From: Coriolopsis trogii
Lineage: Eukaryota > Basidiomycota > Agaricomycetes > Polyporales > Polyporaceae
Reading direction: 5' to 3'
DNA: 64,000 nucleotides
Assembly (NCBI GenBank): GCA_020543525.1
Contig: JAHYIO010000003.1
Location: forward strand, 1,178,001 to 1,242,000
Shown piece after piece: positions 28,703-37,903 of this stretch (the first letter of the stretch is position 1; each line of letters opens with the position of its first letter). The position numbers and the translations under genes are program-made. The notes below the pieces were generated by a model. That model made no database searches. It was not told the DNA's origin and saw nothing but the letters and a program-made list of their open reading frames with translations.

Positions 28703-29756
28703 TCACGACAACCACGCGTCGCTGGGGGGCGCCTGGGGCGGCGTCTCCGGCTTCTCAGGTATCTCGAGGATGACGAAGAACTCGTGATCATCGAGCAGGT
28801 CCCCAAGGGGCCACCCGCCATCACGGTTGTAAACCTGAAGAGCCTCGAGAGGCTCCTGATGGTCGACCGGGAACGAGGAGTCGACCAGGGAGACCGTCCC
28901 GGGAGGGGCGTTCGGGTCGAAGAGCTGCCCAGTCAGCCGCACATTCTGCAAGTACGGAATAGGACACGTTGCGAGAATGTTCGCGCCGTGCTCAGCAATA
29001 AAAGCCGTATCGATATGCCATCGAGAGAGAGCGCGGGAAGGATTGAGTATCTAGTGAGACATTGTAAGCAGACGGCAGAACTGAACGCGAGAGGACGAAC
29101 CTAATGCCACGGATAAAAAAATCTCGACGACGCGCTCGTCTACCGCATGGGGCCCAGCCCCAGCGGCGGCGGAGAGACATACGGTTGAAGTGACTCTCGT
29201 CAACGAAGACGAGCTGCTGGGGCTGATACTGCTCACCCACAAGCACCTTGTACACCGCTCTCCGGTGCTCGTTCCTCTCTAGTGCGGGCCGTGTGATCTT
29301 GGAGCGATGTGATGTATGATGGTGCACGATCAGAGGAGAGGGTCTGGAGGTACGTACCATCTTGCGTCTGAAGCCCCGTCTCTGCAAGGTTCTCCGGATA
29401 GTCGTCTTGGAAGCGTGGATGTTGCAAATCTCGAGCAGCCACGTTTGGAGCTCTCCAAACATAGCGTCCGGCTGCCGTTCAATACAGCCTTCAAGAAACT
29501 GGAGGGGATAAGTCGATTAGTTTCCAATGGATTGTAAAGCACGTACACGAGCGTCCAGCCCATCGAGAACCCGAGGTCTGCCACTGCAGACAGGGACCCT
29601 CGCTACCTCGCCCGTCTCCCTGTATGTTTGACGTAGCCGCTTCAAAGACCGTATGCTGATGCCCGTGAGTTTCTTGATTTCTTTGTCTGGGAGGCGGAGT
29701 TGAAGGGACATGCGCAAAGCGAGCTCCTTCAACTCTTTCGAGATGTGCCGGCGCAT
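28703..29756 (-). pseudogene. Tc1/mariner transposase with an atypical C-terminal tail
   Basis: ATG 29756 opens a helix-turn-helix region (MRRHISKELKELALRMSL, KEIKKLTGISIRSLKRL), a GRPR-like VCSGRPRVLDGLDAR, and then a 46-nt intron. The second exon has FLEGCIERQPDAMFGELQ and TTIRRTLQRRGFRRKM. A further exon has RPALERNEHRRAVY and the first catalytic Asp block LVFVDESHFNR, then RGWGWAPCGRRA-like residues. The next exon begins RYSILPALSLDGI as in real transposases. After that the frame shifts to a tail (AEHGANILATCPIPYL..LVDSSFPVDHQEPLEALQVY..DDHEFFVILEIPE) in which I see neither the second Asp nor the Glu. It is therefore probably not an active transposase. The tail's origin is unknown. Confidence 0.7.
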
Positions 29757-29887
29757 GGAGGACTGATGATCGTGGATAGAGTGCGAGATGGGACGCTCGC
29801 CGCCAGACAGATCTGCAAAGGTACCCCGGGCCCCAGAAAAAAAATATTACATAATAATCGGAGTCTCGGTTAACCTACGAGGCTACT

Positions 29888-29930
29888 GTAACACAATTTC
29901 CGGATGGGCCTAACGATATGAATCTAGCTG
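29888..29930. repeat. right TIR of the Tc1/mariner element
   Basis: 43-bp terminal inverted repeat, the exact reverse complement of 28553-28595, followed by the TA duplication at 29931-29932. Confidence 0.9.
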
Positions 29931-29932
29931 TA

Positions 29933-30361
29933 AATTCTTCTCTCGGCCGTGACTCTGAGATCGGGGGAAGCGATTACTGGGTGCACTGCCGGAGTTGGTC
30001 GACGTCGCTCGGGCGCATACCCTGCAGCTCTTCTGAGGCCATGGCGGACGCCGGGTGTACCTAGCAGACAGTGTGTTCGTATGCAACTTTCAGGTGTAAA
30101 CTATGTGAAGACCGAGAATCGAAGCGGGTCCCGGAAACCAAGTAGCCTAGAAGCTTTGCATCAACAACGGAACCCTCACGCTCAAAGGGTGAGTGCGTAC
30201 GCGCATCTCCGAGGCGGAAATTCCAAGTCAGCCTTGAGGCTCAAGGTGCGGAGAAGTCGTCGTTTTCCACAGATATTCCGTGCGCCCTGAGAGCATGACG
30301 AGCCAGCATACAAATCCCGGCCATGCTGGGCACATGCACAGTGGTGCCAGCCCTCATCTAC
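29933..30361. repeat. duplicated flank of copy B, middle part
   Basis: The flank resumes after the Tc1 element. The segment at about 30050-30360 (GTGAAGACCGAGAATCGAAG, then CGTGCGCCCTGAGAGCATGA and the TGGGCACATGCACAGTGGTG region) recurs upstream of copies C (34240-34530), D (38440-38680) and F (43865-44135). It ends at the TAC or CTA target of the CACTA-like element. Confidence 0.6.
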
Positions 30362-31267
30362 CACTACGCGCCCTTGAGTTCTTGCCGCCCACGAAGTCGC
30401 TTCGTGATAATGATACATCACGAAGTTAATTCGTGCGGAATTCGTGCTATGTTATATTCGTGTAGACCACGAAGTCCGATGCGGAGGGGTTCAAGTCCAT
30501 AAATCAGCGCTTGCCAACCTGCCCTAAACTCCTCGAGCCAGCGCTCGGTGACGAGACTTCCGCAATTTTCGCCTCGCCCTGCCATGTCCTCTGCCATTAG
30601 CCGTCTGTTTCCTCTGACTTCTGCTGGACTCGTGCACTGTTATCTTTCTGCTGGGACTCTGAGGGTCAAATCTGGGACTATCTATGCAAAACTCATGGGA
30701 ACCTTCTGACTCGGACTTCTGTGCTACTCTGGGGACTGGGTTCGCTGGAATTCTGGGCTCTAGGCTACCGTTGCTCTGGCGGGTCTCAAGCTACTGTTCT
30801 AGTATTCTCTGTGATGACGCGGTGGCTCCAATCAGGGGAACCTCGGTGTGCTGTTAGTCTCATGTGAGTAGTACTGGTGTCTTCGTGATTAGGATGAGGA
30901 GGGACAATGTCTACCGTCAATGCTGTATCTCTTAGCGTTATCATACTAGTACATACAAGCCAAATACATTGTTTGCCCGTCAAAATATCAGAAATACTGT
31001 GAATGAACCGAGTGAATTAGCCGAGCAATGGCCCTGTGCTGCCGCCTAGTAAACACGAAGTACCTCGTGAATACCATGCTGTTGCGGCTACGGTTGTATT
31101 CGTGATATGGGACAAAATGTTCTTTTATAACACGAAGTCACTCACGAACCCATGGTTTTGGCGCCGGATACACTTATACGTTGTTGGTACGAATTTGCTG
31201 CGTACAAAGTACGAAGTTGTATTCGTGGTAGTCTTCGTGACGGTTACGAAGTCTCGGGCGCATAGTG
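30362..31267. mobile_element. non-autonomous CACTA-like element
   Basis: Left end CACTACGCGCCC, right end GGGCGCATAGTG: 12-bp inverted ends with one mismatch, starting CACTA. TAC precedes the left end (30359-30361) and follows the right end (31268-31270), the 3-bp duplication typical of the CACTA/EnSpm superfamily. Both subterminal regions (30385-30475 and 31050-31255) are crowded with CACGAAGT / TTCGTG motifs in both orientations, like the subterminal transposase-binding repeats of this superfamily. The 570-bp interior has no usable reading frame, so any movement needs a transposase from elsewhere. Paralogous flanks upstream of copies C and D lack this segment and read CATCTAGAAC across the site. 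Confidence 0.75.
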
Positions 31268-32144
31268 TACTAGAACGATGGAAGAATCGCCCCACACGGT
31301 GTGCGCACCTCGCGCAGAATCCCAAATATCGTAGAAGAGAAGCCCGCTGGATATAATTACGCCACCGCCGAGACACGATATCCATCCGCTCGCGAATTCT
31401 GATGCTAACAGATCCGACTCTCCCCAACAACCACCGGCTGTCTGTGAATCTGTAAGTCCGGAGGTCGTCAGCTTTGGTCAGATCGACCGGGAGCGGGAAG
31501 GGAATACTCATGCCGTCTCAAGGGGGGATGCATTCAGCATAACCGCAGAAAATCAGACGTACCAAGCACTTCAGAAGCATCCAGACACGACCGAAAACAC
31601 TCTCGCGGTCCCCGTCCGTGACCAGAACGACGAAGGTCCCTCTTCAAGCATGTAACACACCCCGCCATGACTGGATCCTCCGACTTCGTGCGTGACCAGC
31701 GGAATGTAGGTAGCATGGGATGGCGGAGCGGGAATGGTCATGAAGAAGCGTGCGCCATGGAGGCATATTAGCAACGGAGCGGTGCCCTACCTTCACAGCT
31801 CATAGCACCAGTCATCAGTATCCCCCCCCCTTTGTCTGAAGTCTAGACGCGCACCTGTTTTCTGTGTCTGGGCCTCCGGGCGAGAGTGTATCGCACGTTG
31901 TTTCCGCACCACCTGTCGGATCGAGCCTGCAAATGTAGGGATGGAGAATGGCTGAGCTCACCTATTCAGCCATGCCCGCCACACGCGCAGAGAGCAAGTT
32001 TTGAGAGAGAGATAGCAAAAATGAGCGGCTCGTCAAAGGCGTTGAGTTCTTGACCAAACACGTCAGCGAACCATATGCACGTTTTGTCGAGATCTCGTAG
32101 CCAGTAGACGGTGATCATGATATACGCGCCACATCCGTAGTGTG
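31268..32144 (-). other. distal flank of copy B with weak gene remnant
   Basis: Minus-strand pieces look coding but do not join into a gene I can support. They are MITVYWLRDLDKTCIWFADVF (from about 32118) and, nearer 31700, TIPAPPSHATYIPLVTHEVG then GVCYMLEEGPSSFW. The DNA around GGACCTTCGTCGTTCTG (about 31625) recurs in degraded form at 39000-39030 and near 44460. This suggests each duplicated flank carries the corpse of the same small gene, best kept here. Function unknown. Confidence 0.3.
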
Positions 32145-33602
32145 CTACAGCGTCGGAGGTGAGCCGCCATCCGAGTCAGCTGAAATGGCCAAGCTTTTGG
32201 TTACCGTTACATCTAGTATTTTCGGAGGGATTTCACTAATAGCATCTATAAGCCCCTTCATCGCGTCGTATGCCGACGGGCGAGTTGACGGGTCGGGATC
32301 AGTCATTGACGCCAGAATGGCATCAATTCCGGGTACGGTGGTCTGAGGGGACAGATGAGAAACCATAGCCATGCGATTCGGCAACAACGTCACCTTGAAG
32401 TCTTGGAAGCTCCAGCCAAGTTGCCATACATCGAGTTTGAATGGGTCGTACGGCTTCCCGGACGCTACTTCCGGTGGCATTGGACGACCATAAGTGTCAG
32501 GGAATGACCCGCCCATCGGCGGTCCCTCACACAGCCGTTCTTCAACGGGTACCTCAGGCGGAAAGTAAACGGCCACCTCGAAATCGATGATGTACACACG
32601 AGGACGAGAGGCAGGCATGTGATCCATGCTCATTGTTTCCGGCATCCACTCGACGACGAAATTGTCCTTGAATGCATCCTGAAGGATGGACAACAGTCAG
32701 GTTGTGTGAACGGATATGGAAGGAAGACAAACCCTGTGAGCAATGCCGACCGGATGCAGGAACACCAATGCCTGTGAAGAAGGACTGAGGAAACAGGATA
32801 TGCACGATAGTACTGAGCTTACCTCTAGACATTGGATAATCATATCCAGCACGTCGCCTCTGGAGTTATTCGCCCAGAAATTATAAGCGAATAAAAGCGA
32901 CACCCCCGCTTTGGGGAATATCCCAAAGGTGATGTCGTCGAGGACGATGAGTTCAAGCAATGGCAGTGTATGGTTCATACTGATGATGCTGTGTAGCCCC
33001 CTGGCAACTAGCTTGAGTATGTCAAGCTCCTTTCGACCATCAGAGCCAATAGCCATGACGCGAATTACAACGTCACGCCCATCAGCCAGTCGGGCTGCAC
33101 GATGGAGCGCATTATGTTCACGCACAGGGTGTCAACACCTCGATATGTGTAGGTTATTGCTCGCGCACCGAATATCTGAAGTCGAGAATATCTGTCGCAC
33201 TGCCGGGATCGTTGCTAGCGAAGCCCCGGAGCACGGTAAAATACTGGTAGCCATTGGCGCCAACTTCGGTCTGAGGCGCAAGCGTGTCGGTAAGGAAAGC
33301 GTACTTCCAGAGGGTGAAGCCTCTATCTGTGAAGAAGTCGTTCAATTCCTTCCAGATCGCTTCAATCTCAGTGGCACGTGCGGCGGCCCGCCAGGCCTTC
33401 AGAGACCGGGGTAGCTATACACGTTCCTCATTCAGATGGCTCACGACAATTCGAGGGGTAGAGAACGTACACGATTGCGGACAGAGCTCAATGTTGTTGA
33501 ACATTCGACATCACGGTGGCGGCGGTAGTAAGCGGTGTACAGCGTCACAAGACCAAATGCAGCGACAACTGCATGCCATTTTTGTGCACATATTGCGGCC
33601 AT
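32145..33602 (-). CDS. membrane-anchored protein-kinase-like protein, copy C
   Basis: ATG 33602 opens MAAICAQKWHAVVAAFGLV, a shorter and different membrane anchor from those of D-F. The body follows the family: LPRSLKAWRAAAR, RGFTLWKYAFL, NALHRAARLADGRDVVIRV, GRKELDILKLVARG, MNHTLPLLELIVLDDITF and IAHR joined to DAFKDNFVVEW. Then RVYIIDFEVAVYF, PPMGGSFPDTY, PPEVASGKPYDPFKLDVW, and DPDPSTRPSAYDAMKGL. The tail is SLAISADSDGGSPPTL. Arg stands at the beta-3 position and DFE replaces DFG, as in all copies. Frames look intact across the exons. About 400 residues. Confidence 0.78.
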
Positions 33603-35312
33603 AGTCCTGCACAGCAAGCGTCGAGAAGTAACTCGAGATTGAGGCTGGAAATCGAGCTGAGTAAGTTGTGGGTCTGAAGTTGAACTTCAGTGTCGATGCG
33701 CCAGCAGAACAGCCAGAAACAACAAGCGCCCACAGCTGCGGACTTCGAACTGTGGGCACAGCCGCGGCTCGAATACCTTCGGGCGGGGCCCGAGAATATG
33801 CGTCGTTGAGTGACACAGCCATCGATCTGCTTGTGTTCACTCCCACCACGATTGATTTACCTTCCTCCTCCTCCCGCGATATGAGTCAAATCTTTGCAGC
33901 TCTAGGCCTCGACCTCAGCGGTCCGCGGAGGAACCTTGCTGTACCAATGGTAGGCGCAGACCGAATCACCTCGTTGAAGCTGGCACACCACGAGTCAGGT
34001 ACTACATCATTCTCTAAGCCATGGCTCTAAGATTGGTGGAATCGATTACTAGGTCACTGTCGGAGTTTTTGTTTGATCGCGTGGACGGCCACGCACCGCT
34101 TGGAAATGACAGAATCCGTGAGTTTTCCGTGTTCGACTCGAGCACCCCAACACAGCCTTCGGGTGTACCTAGGAGACAGTGCATCAGCCCAAACATGTCA
34201 TTCTATACCAATGTGTTTCGCATGCAACTCTCAGGGGTGGACTCTGTGAAGACCGAGAACCGAAGCGGGTCCCGAGAACCAAGTTACCTACAAGCTCTGC
34301 ACAAACACAGGTACCTTTACGCTCTCTGGCTATGGGTGGGTGCGTACGCGTATCCAACCGGATATTGCAAGTTGCTACGCGTGCAGCCCTGAGGCAGGCT
34401 CGAGGTGCGGAGAAGATGTCTTCAAGTTCAGATATTCCGTGCACCCTGAGAGCATGTGCCATGACGAGAGTCCGAGTCAGCTTAGGCATCCCGGCCATGC
34501 CGGGCACATTCACAGTGGTGAGAGCCCTCATCTAGAACCATGGAAGAATCACTACACACGGTGCGGCAACGGTATATGTTATCAGTCAGTATGGCACTCG
34601 TCTGAGCGAGTGGCATGAGTGTGCTGAGGAGACTAGTATAGGCAAGTCCGATAGCCCACAATCACTGCTACCCTTGCCAGCCGAACAATCTGAGCCTCAA
34701 GACGTCGGGGAAGACTGTCTACGCAGGACGCGACTTGTAGATAAGTACACGCCGGCCGCCGCCCATGCCCATCCCTAGTGTGCTATGTGGGTCGTGCTCT
34801 GAAGCCGACCGGCATGAGCCTGAGCCTCCGAGTGAAGTTCGCTGTCCAGAACAAGGTCCCGCAATGATGCTGCCGTCTACTCCAACAGTACAAACACAAT
34901 GGATGAACGTATAAGACTAATGGCGATGCGGTAGCGTGCCCAATCTACTCACACCGTGAAGTAGTACTAGTCCTCAACATGGCCAATAGAACCCGATTAT
35001 GGCCACTGCTCGCGTCGCAAACATCAGGGATCTGCGATGACATTCATTCGTCGTATCTGCTCGGTCCGGTGGAGAGTCACTGGCATTCACACGCACACGC
35101 AGTTTGGGAGATCCTCAGTCTCTGTCACACGTCGGGATTGATATCAAGACTCGGAGTCCAGTAGTATTTACAATGATTGGTGGGAGACATATGGACCGCG
35201 AACAAGCTCAGGAGACTGAACTGAGGAACAGACTGTCGTGTACAGTACTCTCGGAAGCTCGAGCGAAGGCCACCATGTGCAGATGTTGGAACAGTTCAGG
35301 AGCGCACCCCGA
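33603..35312. repeat. duplicated flank of copy C, then unassigned DNA
   Basis: From about 33780 to 34620 this matches the flanks of copies B, D and F block by block. It includes an uninterrupted version of the site hit by the CACTA-like element in the B flank (CATCTAGAACC near 34531). From about 34620 to 35312 the similarity fades and I see no gene. Confidence 0.55.
33775..33815 (-). promoter_or_regulatory. conserved upstream block, copy C
   Basis: A diverged form (GGGCGGGGCCCGAG from 33781) followed by the shared AATATGCGTCGTTGAGTGAC stretch, about 180 bp upstream of the copy C ATG. The same trailing words (cgttga, gacacagcc) occur beside the block upstream of A and E. Confidence 0.4.
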
Positions 35313-35842
35313 TCACTGAGGACTCGGAGGCTGATTCTTCGAAAGCTTGGGCTCTTTGCCCAACTTCACGTGCAACTGCGGAATGGCCGGGGGAGATAGC
35401 GTGAGAGGAGCCCTACATGACACGACAGGATGATCAGTCATCGTGAGGCGACGAGATGGACCGTATACTTACTCGGTAGGTACAAGTCGGTCACGTCGGA
35501 GAGGTATGGTTATGTTGTCCAAGAAGCGGAGGTTGAGCAAGAGCTGAGCATCGGTTAATCCTCATGAACATGAACAAAAGAACTTATGCTGCACTTACAC
35601 CCCCAGCACTCTCGATGATATTCACGACTTCACCAACGCAGTTTGTGCCGTTGATTAATGCCATGAAGTGAGAGCCCTACCGAATGGGAGGCGGTCAGCA
35701 ATGAGAGATAGAACGATTGTCAAGGTCGGTGACATACGACGAGGTTGGCAGGAGGGAAAGAGGGACTGGCCTGAGTGTAGCGAACACGATCAGGTCTGAG
35801 GTTAGGGGAAGTTTCAAGTTCGAGAGTGACACACCATGGTAG
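35313..35842 (-). CDS. small four-exon protein, possibly C2-like, copy 2
   Basis: Relative of the gene at 25.4 kb with matching exon layout. The exons read LELETSPNLRPDRVRYTQAS..ANLV, then GSHFMALINGTNCVGEVVN..SAGG, LLLNLRFLDNITIPLRRDRL..PTE and APLTLSPPAIPQLHVKLGKE, ending at TGA 35313-35315. Introns begin GTATGT, GTAAGT and GTAAGT. The HFxxxIxG..VG......GG core aligns with copy 1. A TATA box lies upstream at 35915-35922. I could not place an in-frame ATG: the ATG near 35839 is one base out of frame with the first exon. The 5' end is therefore uncertain and the gene may be broken. It follows kinase-like copy D just as copy 1 follows copy B. Confidence 0.42.
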
Positions 35843-35914
35843 GGTTCGTGTTTGGTGGATTGCAGTGAGCAGAGGTTATGAGGGTTCCTGAGGCTCTTGT
35901 TCCATATGGCTGCT

Positions 35915-35922
35915 CTTTTATA
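35915..35922 (-). promoter_or_regulatory. TATA box of C2-like copy 2
   Basis: Minus strand TATAAAAG, within GAAGTATAAAAGAGCAGC, about 75-80 bp upstream of the first coding-like exon. It matches the TATA box of copy 1 in sequence and position. Confidence 0.55.
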
Positions 35923-36397
35923 CTTCACGGCCAGGGGGCGTCTCAGAACCAGACCTGTATGTCCAACATGATTACCATCTACAATTGCGTCCGTACGTCG
36001 GCGGAATTCCGTGCTATCCAACGCTGAACGGCCGCACGGAAGAATGACACATAGACACGAGGCAGCTCATGAGGTGCCGGCGGTGATGAGAATTAGATGA
36101 GGGTCCTAGGGGGGCAGAACTTGAGAACCACGTCAGAAGCAGGTGAAGTCATGGATATCTCCGACACAGCGATTGTCGATGTACGCCATAAGCGTCAGCC
36201 TAGTCACTAAAACTTACAAGACGCGCAGATGACTCACCGTGTCCCGAAAATGGGTAGATGGGTTACGCGTACAGTGGTTTGGATGTGGCGAAGAGCTCTC
36301 ACGACCGCTGAGATAGGTCCAGGAGAGCGAAAATTGCACTCAATTTACGCTTGTAGACAACAAAACAAATTGCCAAAGCACACAGCCAAGGTTAGTA
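35923..36397. other. gap between C2-like copy 2 and kinase-like copy D
   Basis: About 475 bp without a supportable gene. It probably contains the copy D 3' UTR and regulatory DNA of the small gene. Confidence 0.4.
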
Positions 36398-37903
36398 CTA
36401 CTGTGCTGCCAACGACGCGGTGTCGGGTATATCTATGGTAGATACCACTAAAGGTTGCGCAGGCGGCGGTGGCGGCATATTCAACACAGATGGTGGAATG
36501 GTGGCAATAGCGTTAACGAGCCGTTTCATGGCTTCGTAAGCTGACGGCCGAGTGACAGGATCTGGATCGGTCATCGACACGAGTATACCGTCGATTTCCG
36601 GGATTGTACTCTGCGATTGAGGCTATGACGTGAGAACATATGCGGAAAGAGAATATGCAATGAGCTCGCCTTGAAGTCGCTGAAGTCTGTTCCAAGCTGC
36701 CATACATCCAACTTGAAAGGGTTATACGGGCTACCGGAAGCCACTTCGGGAGGCATAGGACGACCGTAACTGTCAGGGAAGGAGCCGCCCATAGGAGGTC
36801 CCTGACAGAGTCGTTCCTCCTCGGGAACATCGTCCGCAAAGTAGACGGCCACCTCAAAATCGATGAGGTATACACGAGGACGAGAAGCTGGTAAGCACTC
36901 CATGCTCAACGTCTCCGGCATCCACTGGATAAGGAAGTTGTCTTTCCAAACATCCTGTACACAAGGGTCAGCTCAGTGCAGACTGGAAGAGGAGTGTGCG
37001 TCCCTACCCTGTGCGCGATGTCCAAGTGATGTAGAAACACAAGTGCCTGCATATAGACCCGTCAGACAAGTACAGCTAGAGTATTGAAATGTATCACCTC
37101 TAAGCATTGTACAATAATATCGAGTACGTCGCCTACAGAGGTATTTGCCCAAGAGTGATAGGCACTTGTCAGCGATGTCCCGGCTTTGGGGAAGATGCCA
37201 AATGTGATGTCATCGAAGTCGATCAGCCCAATCAATGGCAGGGTGTGATTCATACTAATGAGGCTGTATGCATCTGTAGCTACCGCGTCGAGGATTTCCA
37301 ACTCCTTGCGACCTTCGGAGCCTATAGCCAGGACACGTATCACAACGTCGCGTCCGTATGCATCGCGTGCAGCACGCGAAAGCGGATTCTATGTGCGTGT
37401 TTCAGTGAATCAAAATTGTATGGGCGATGTGTAAGGCCATGCAAACCTTCCAAGAAAATGACAAGACAGAAGAGAGGCCACCTGGTTCCTGGGTGAGGCC
37501 ACGGAGCCATGTAATGTACATGAAACCATTGGCCCTGATCCTGTCAAACGGACCAACTGTAATCGAAACAAAGTGCGTCTTCCACAAAGTGAACCCTTTT
37601 TCCGATAAGAAGTCGCTTAGCATTCCCCAGATTGCGTCGGCGGGCTCAATATCGGACTCTTCGAAGCCAGGCGGGTTCAAGTTCCGCCAGGACTTCAGGT
37701 CTTGAGGCAGCTAGACATACCTGGTCAATCGTCATCACTTGGAAAAAAGGCATGGAGCATACTTTCTGCCTGATTGATAACGTAGACTCTTTGGAGGAGC
37801 TACGACGATACCGTGACGCAGTACAGAGTCCGACTAGGAGGCAGGCGGACGTTACTGCGGCTGCAAGAATTTGCCAGCCTTGTACTGTGTGCCGTAACGT
37901 CAT
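36398..37903 (-). CDS. membrane-anchored protein-kinase-like protein, copy D
   Basis: ATG 37903 opens MTLRHTVQGWQILAAAVTSA, then CLLVGLCTASRYRR, a signal-anchor-like span. Exon 2 starts LPQDLKSWRNLNPPGFEES. Later exons carry GFTLWKTHF, NPLSRAARDAYGRDVVIRV, GRKELEILDAVATDAYSLIS, MNHTLPLIGLIDFDDITF and IAHR joined to DVWKDNFLIQW. Then RVYLIDFEVAVYFADDVPEE, PPMGGSFPDSYGR, PPEVASGSPYNPFKLDVW, and DPDPVTRPSAYEAMKRL. The tail is PPPPPAQPLVVSTIDIPD. Intact as far as I can splice it. Closest to E and F, and it shares their 5' flank. Confidence 0.82.

Larger units (their letters stand above)
28553..29930 (-). mobile_element. Tc1/mariner-type DNA transposon with 43-bp perfect TIRs
   Basis: The terminal inverted repeats are 28553-28595 and 29888-29930, identical over 43 bp and beginning CAGCTAGATTCATATCG. 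TA flanks both ends (28551-28552 and 29931-29932), the target duplication expected of this superfamily, and the CAG terminus is typical. Inside is a spliced transposase-like gene on the minus strand. The element interrupts the duplicated flank upstream of kinase-like copy B. The TIRs are perfect, so insertion or last movement is probably recent, although the coding part looks defective. Confidence 0.9.

Noticed and set aside
30385..31255. Clusters of short repeated CACGAAGT / TTCGTG words that could suggest a CRISPR-like or satellite array
   Set aside because: Spacing is irregular, words occur in both orientations, and the host is eukaryotic. They fit subterminal repeats of the CACTA-like element.
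35740..35842. Reading SNLKLPLTSDLIVFATL as a fragment of a seven-TM protein
   Set aside because: In another frame the same DNA joins the conserved C2-like exons through a GTATGT..GGTAG intron, which explains more of the locus.
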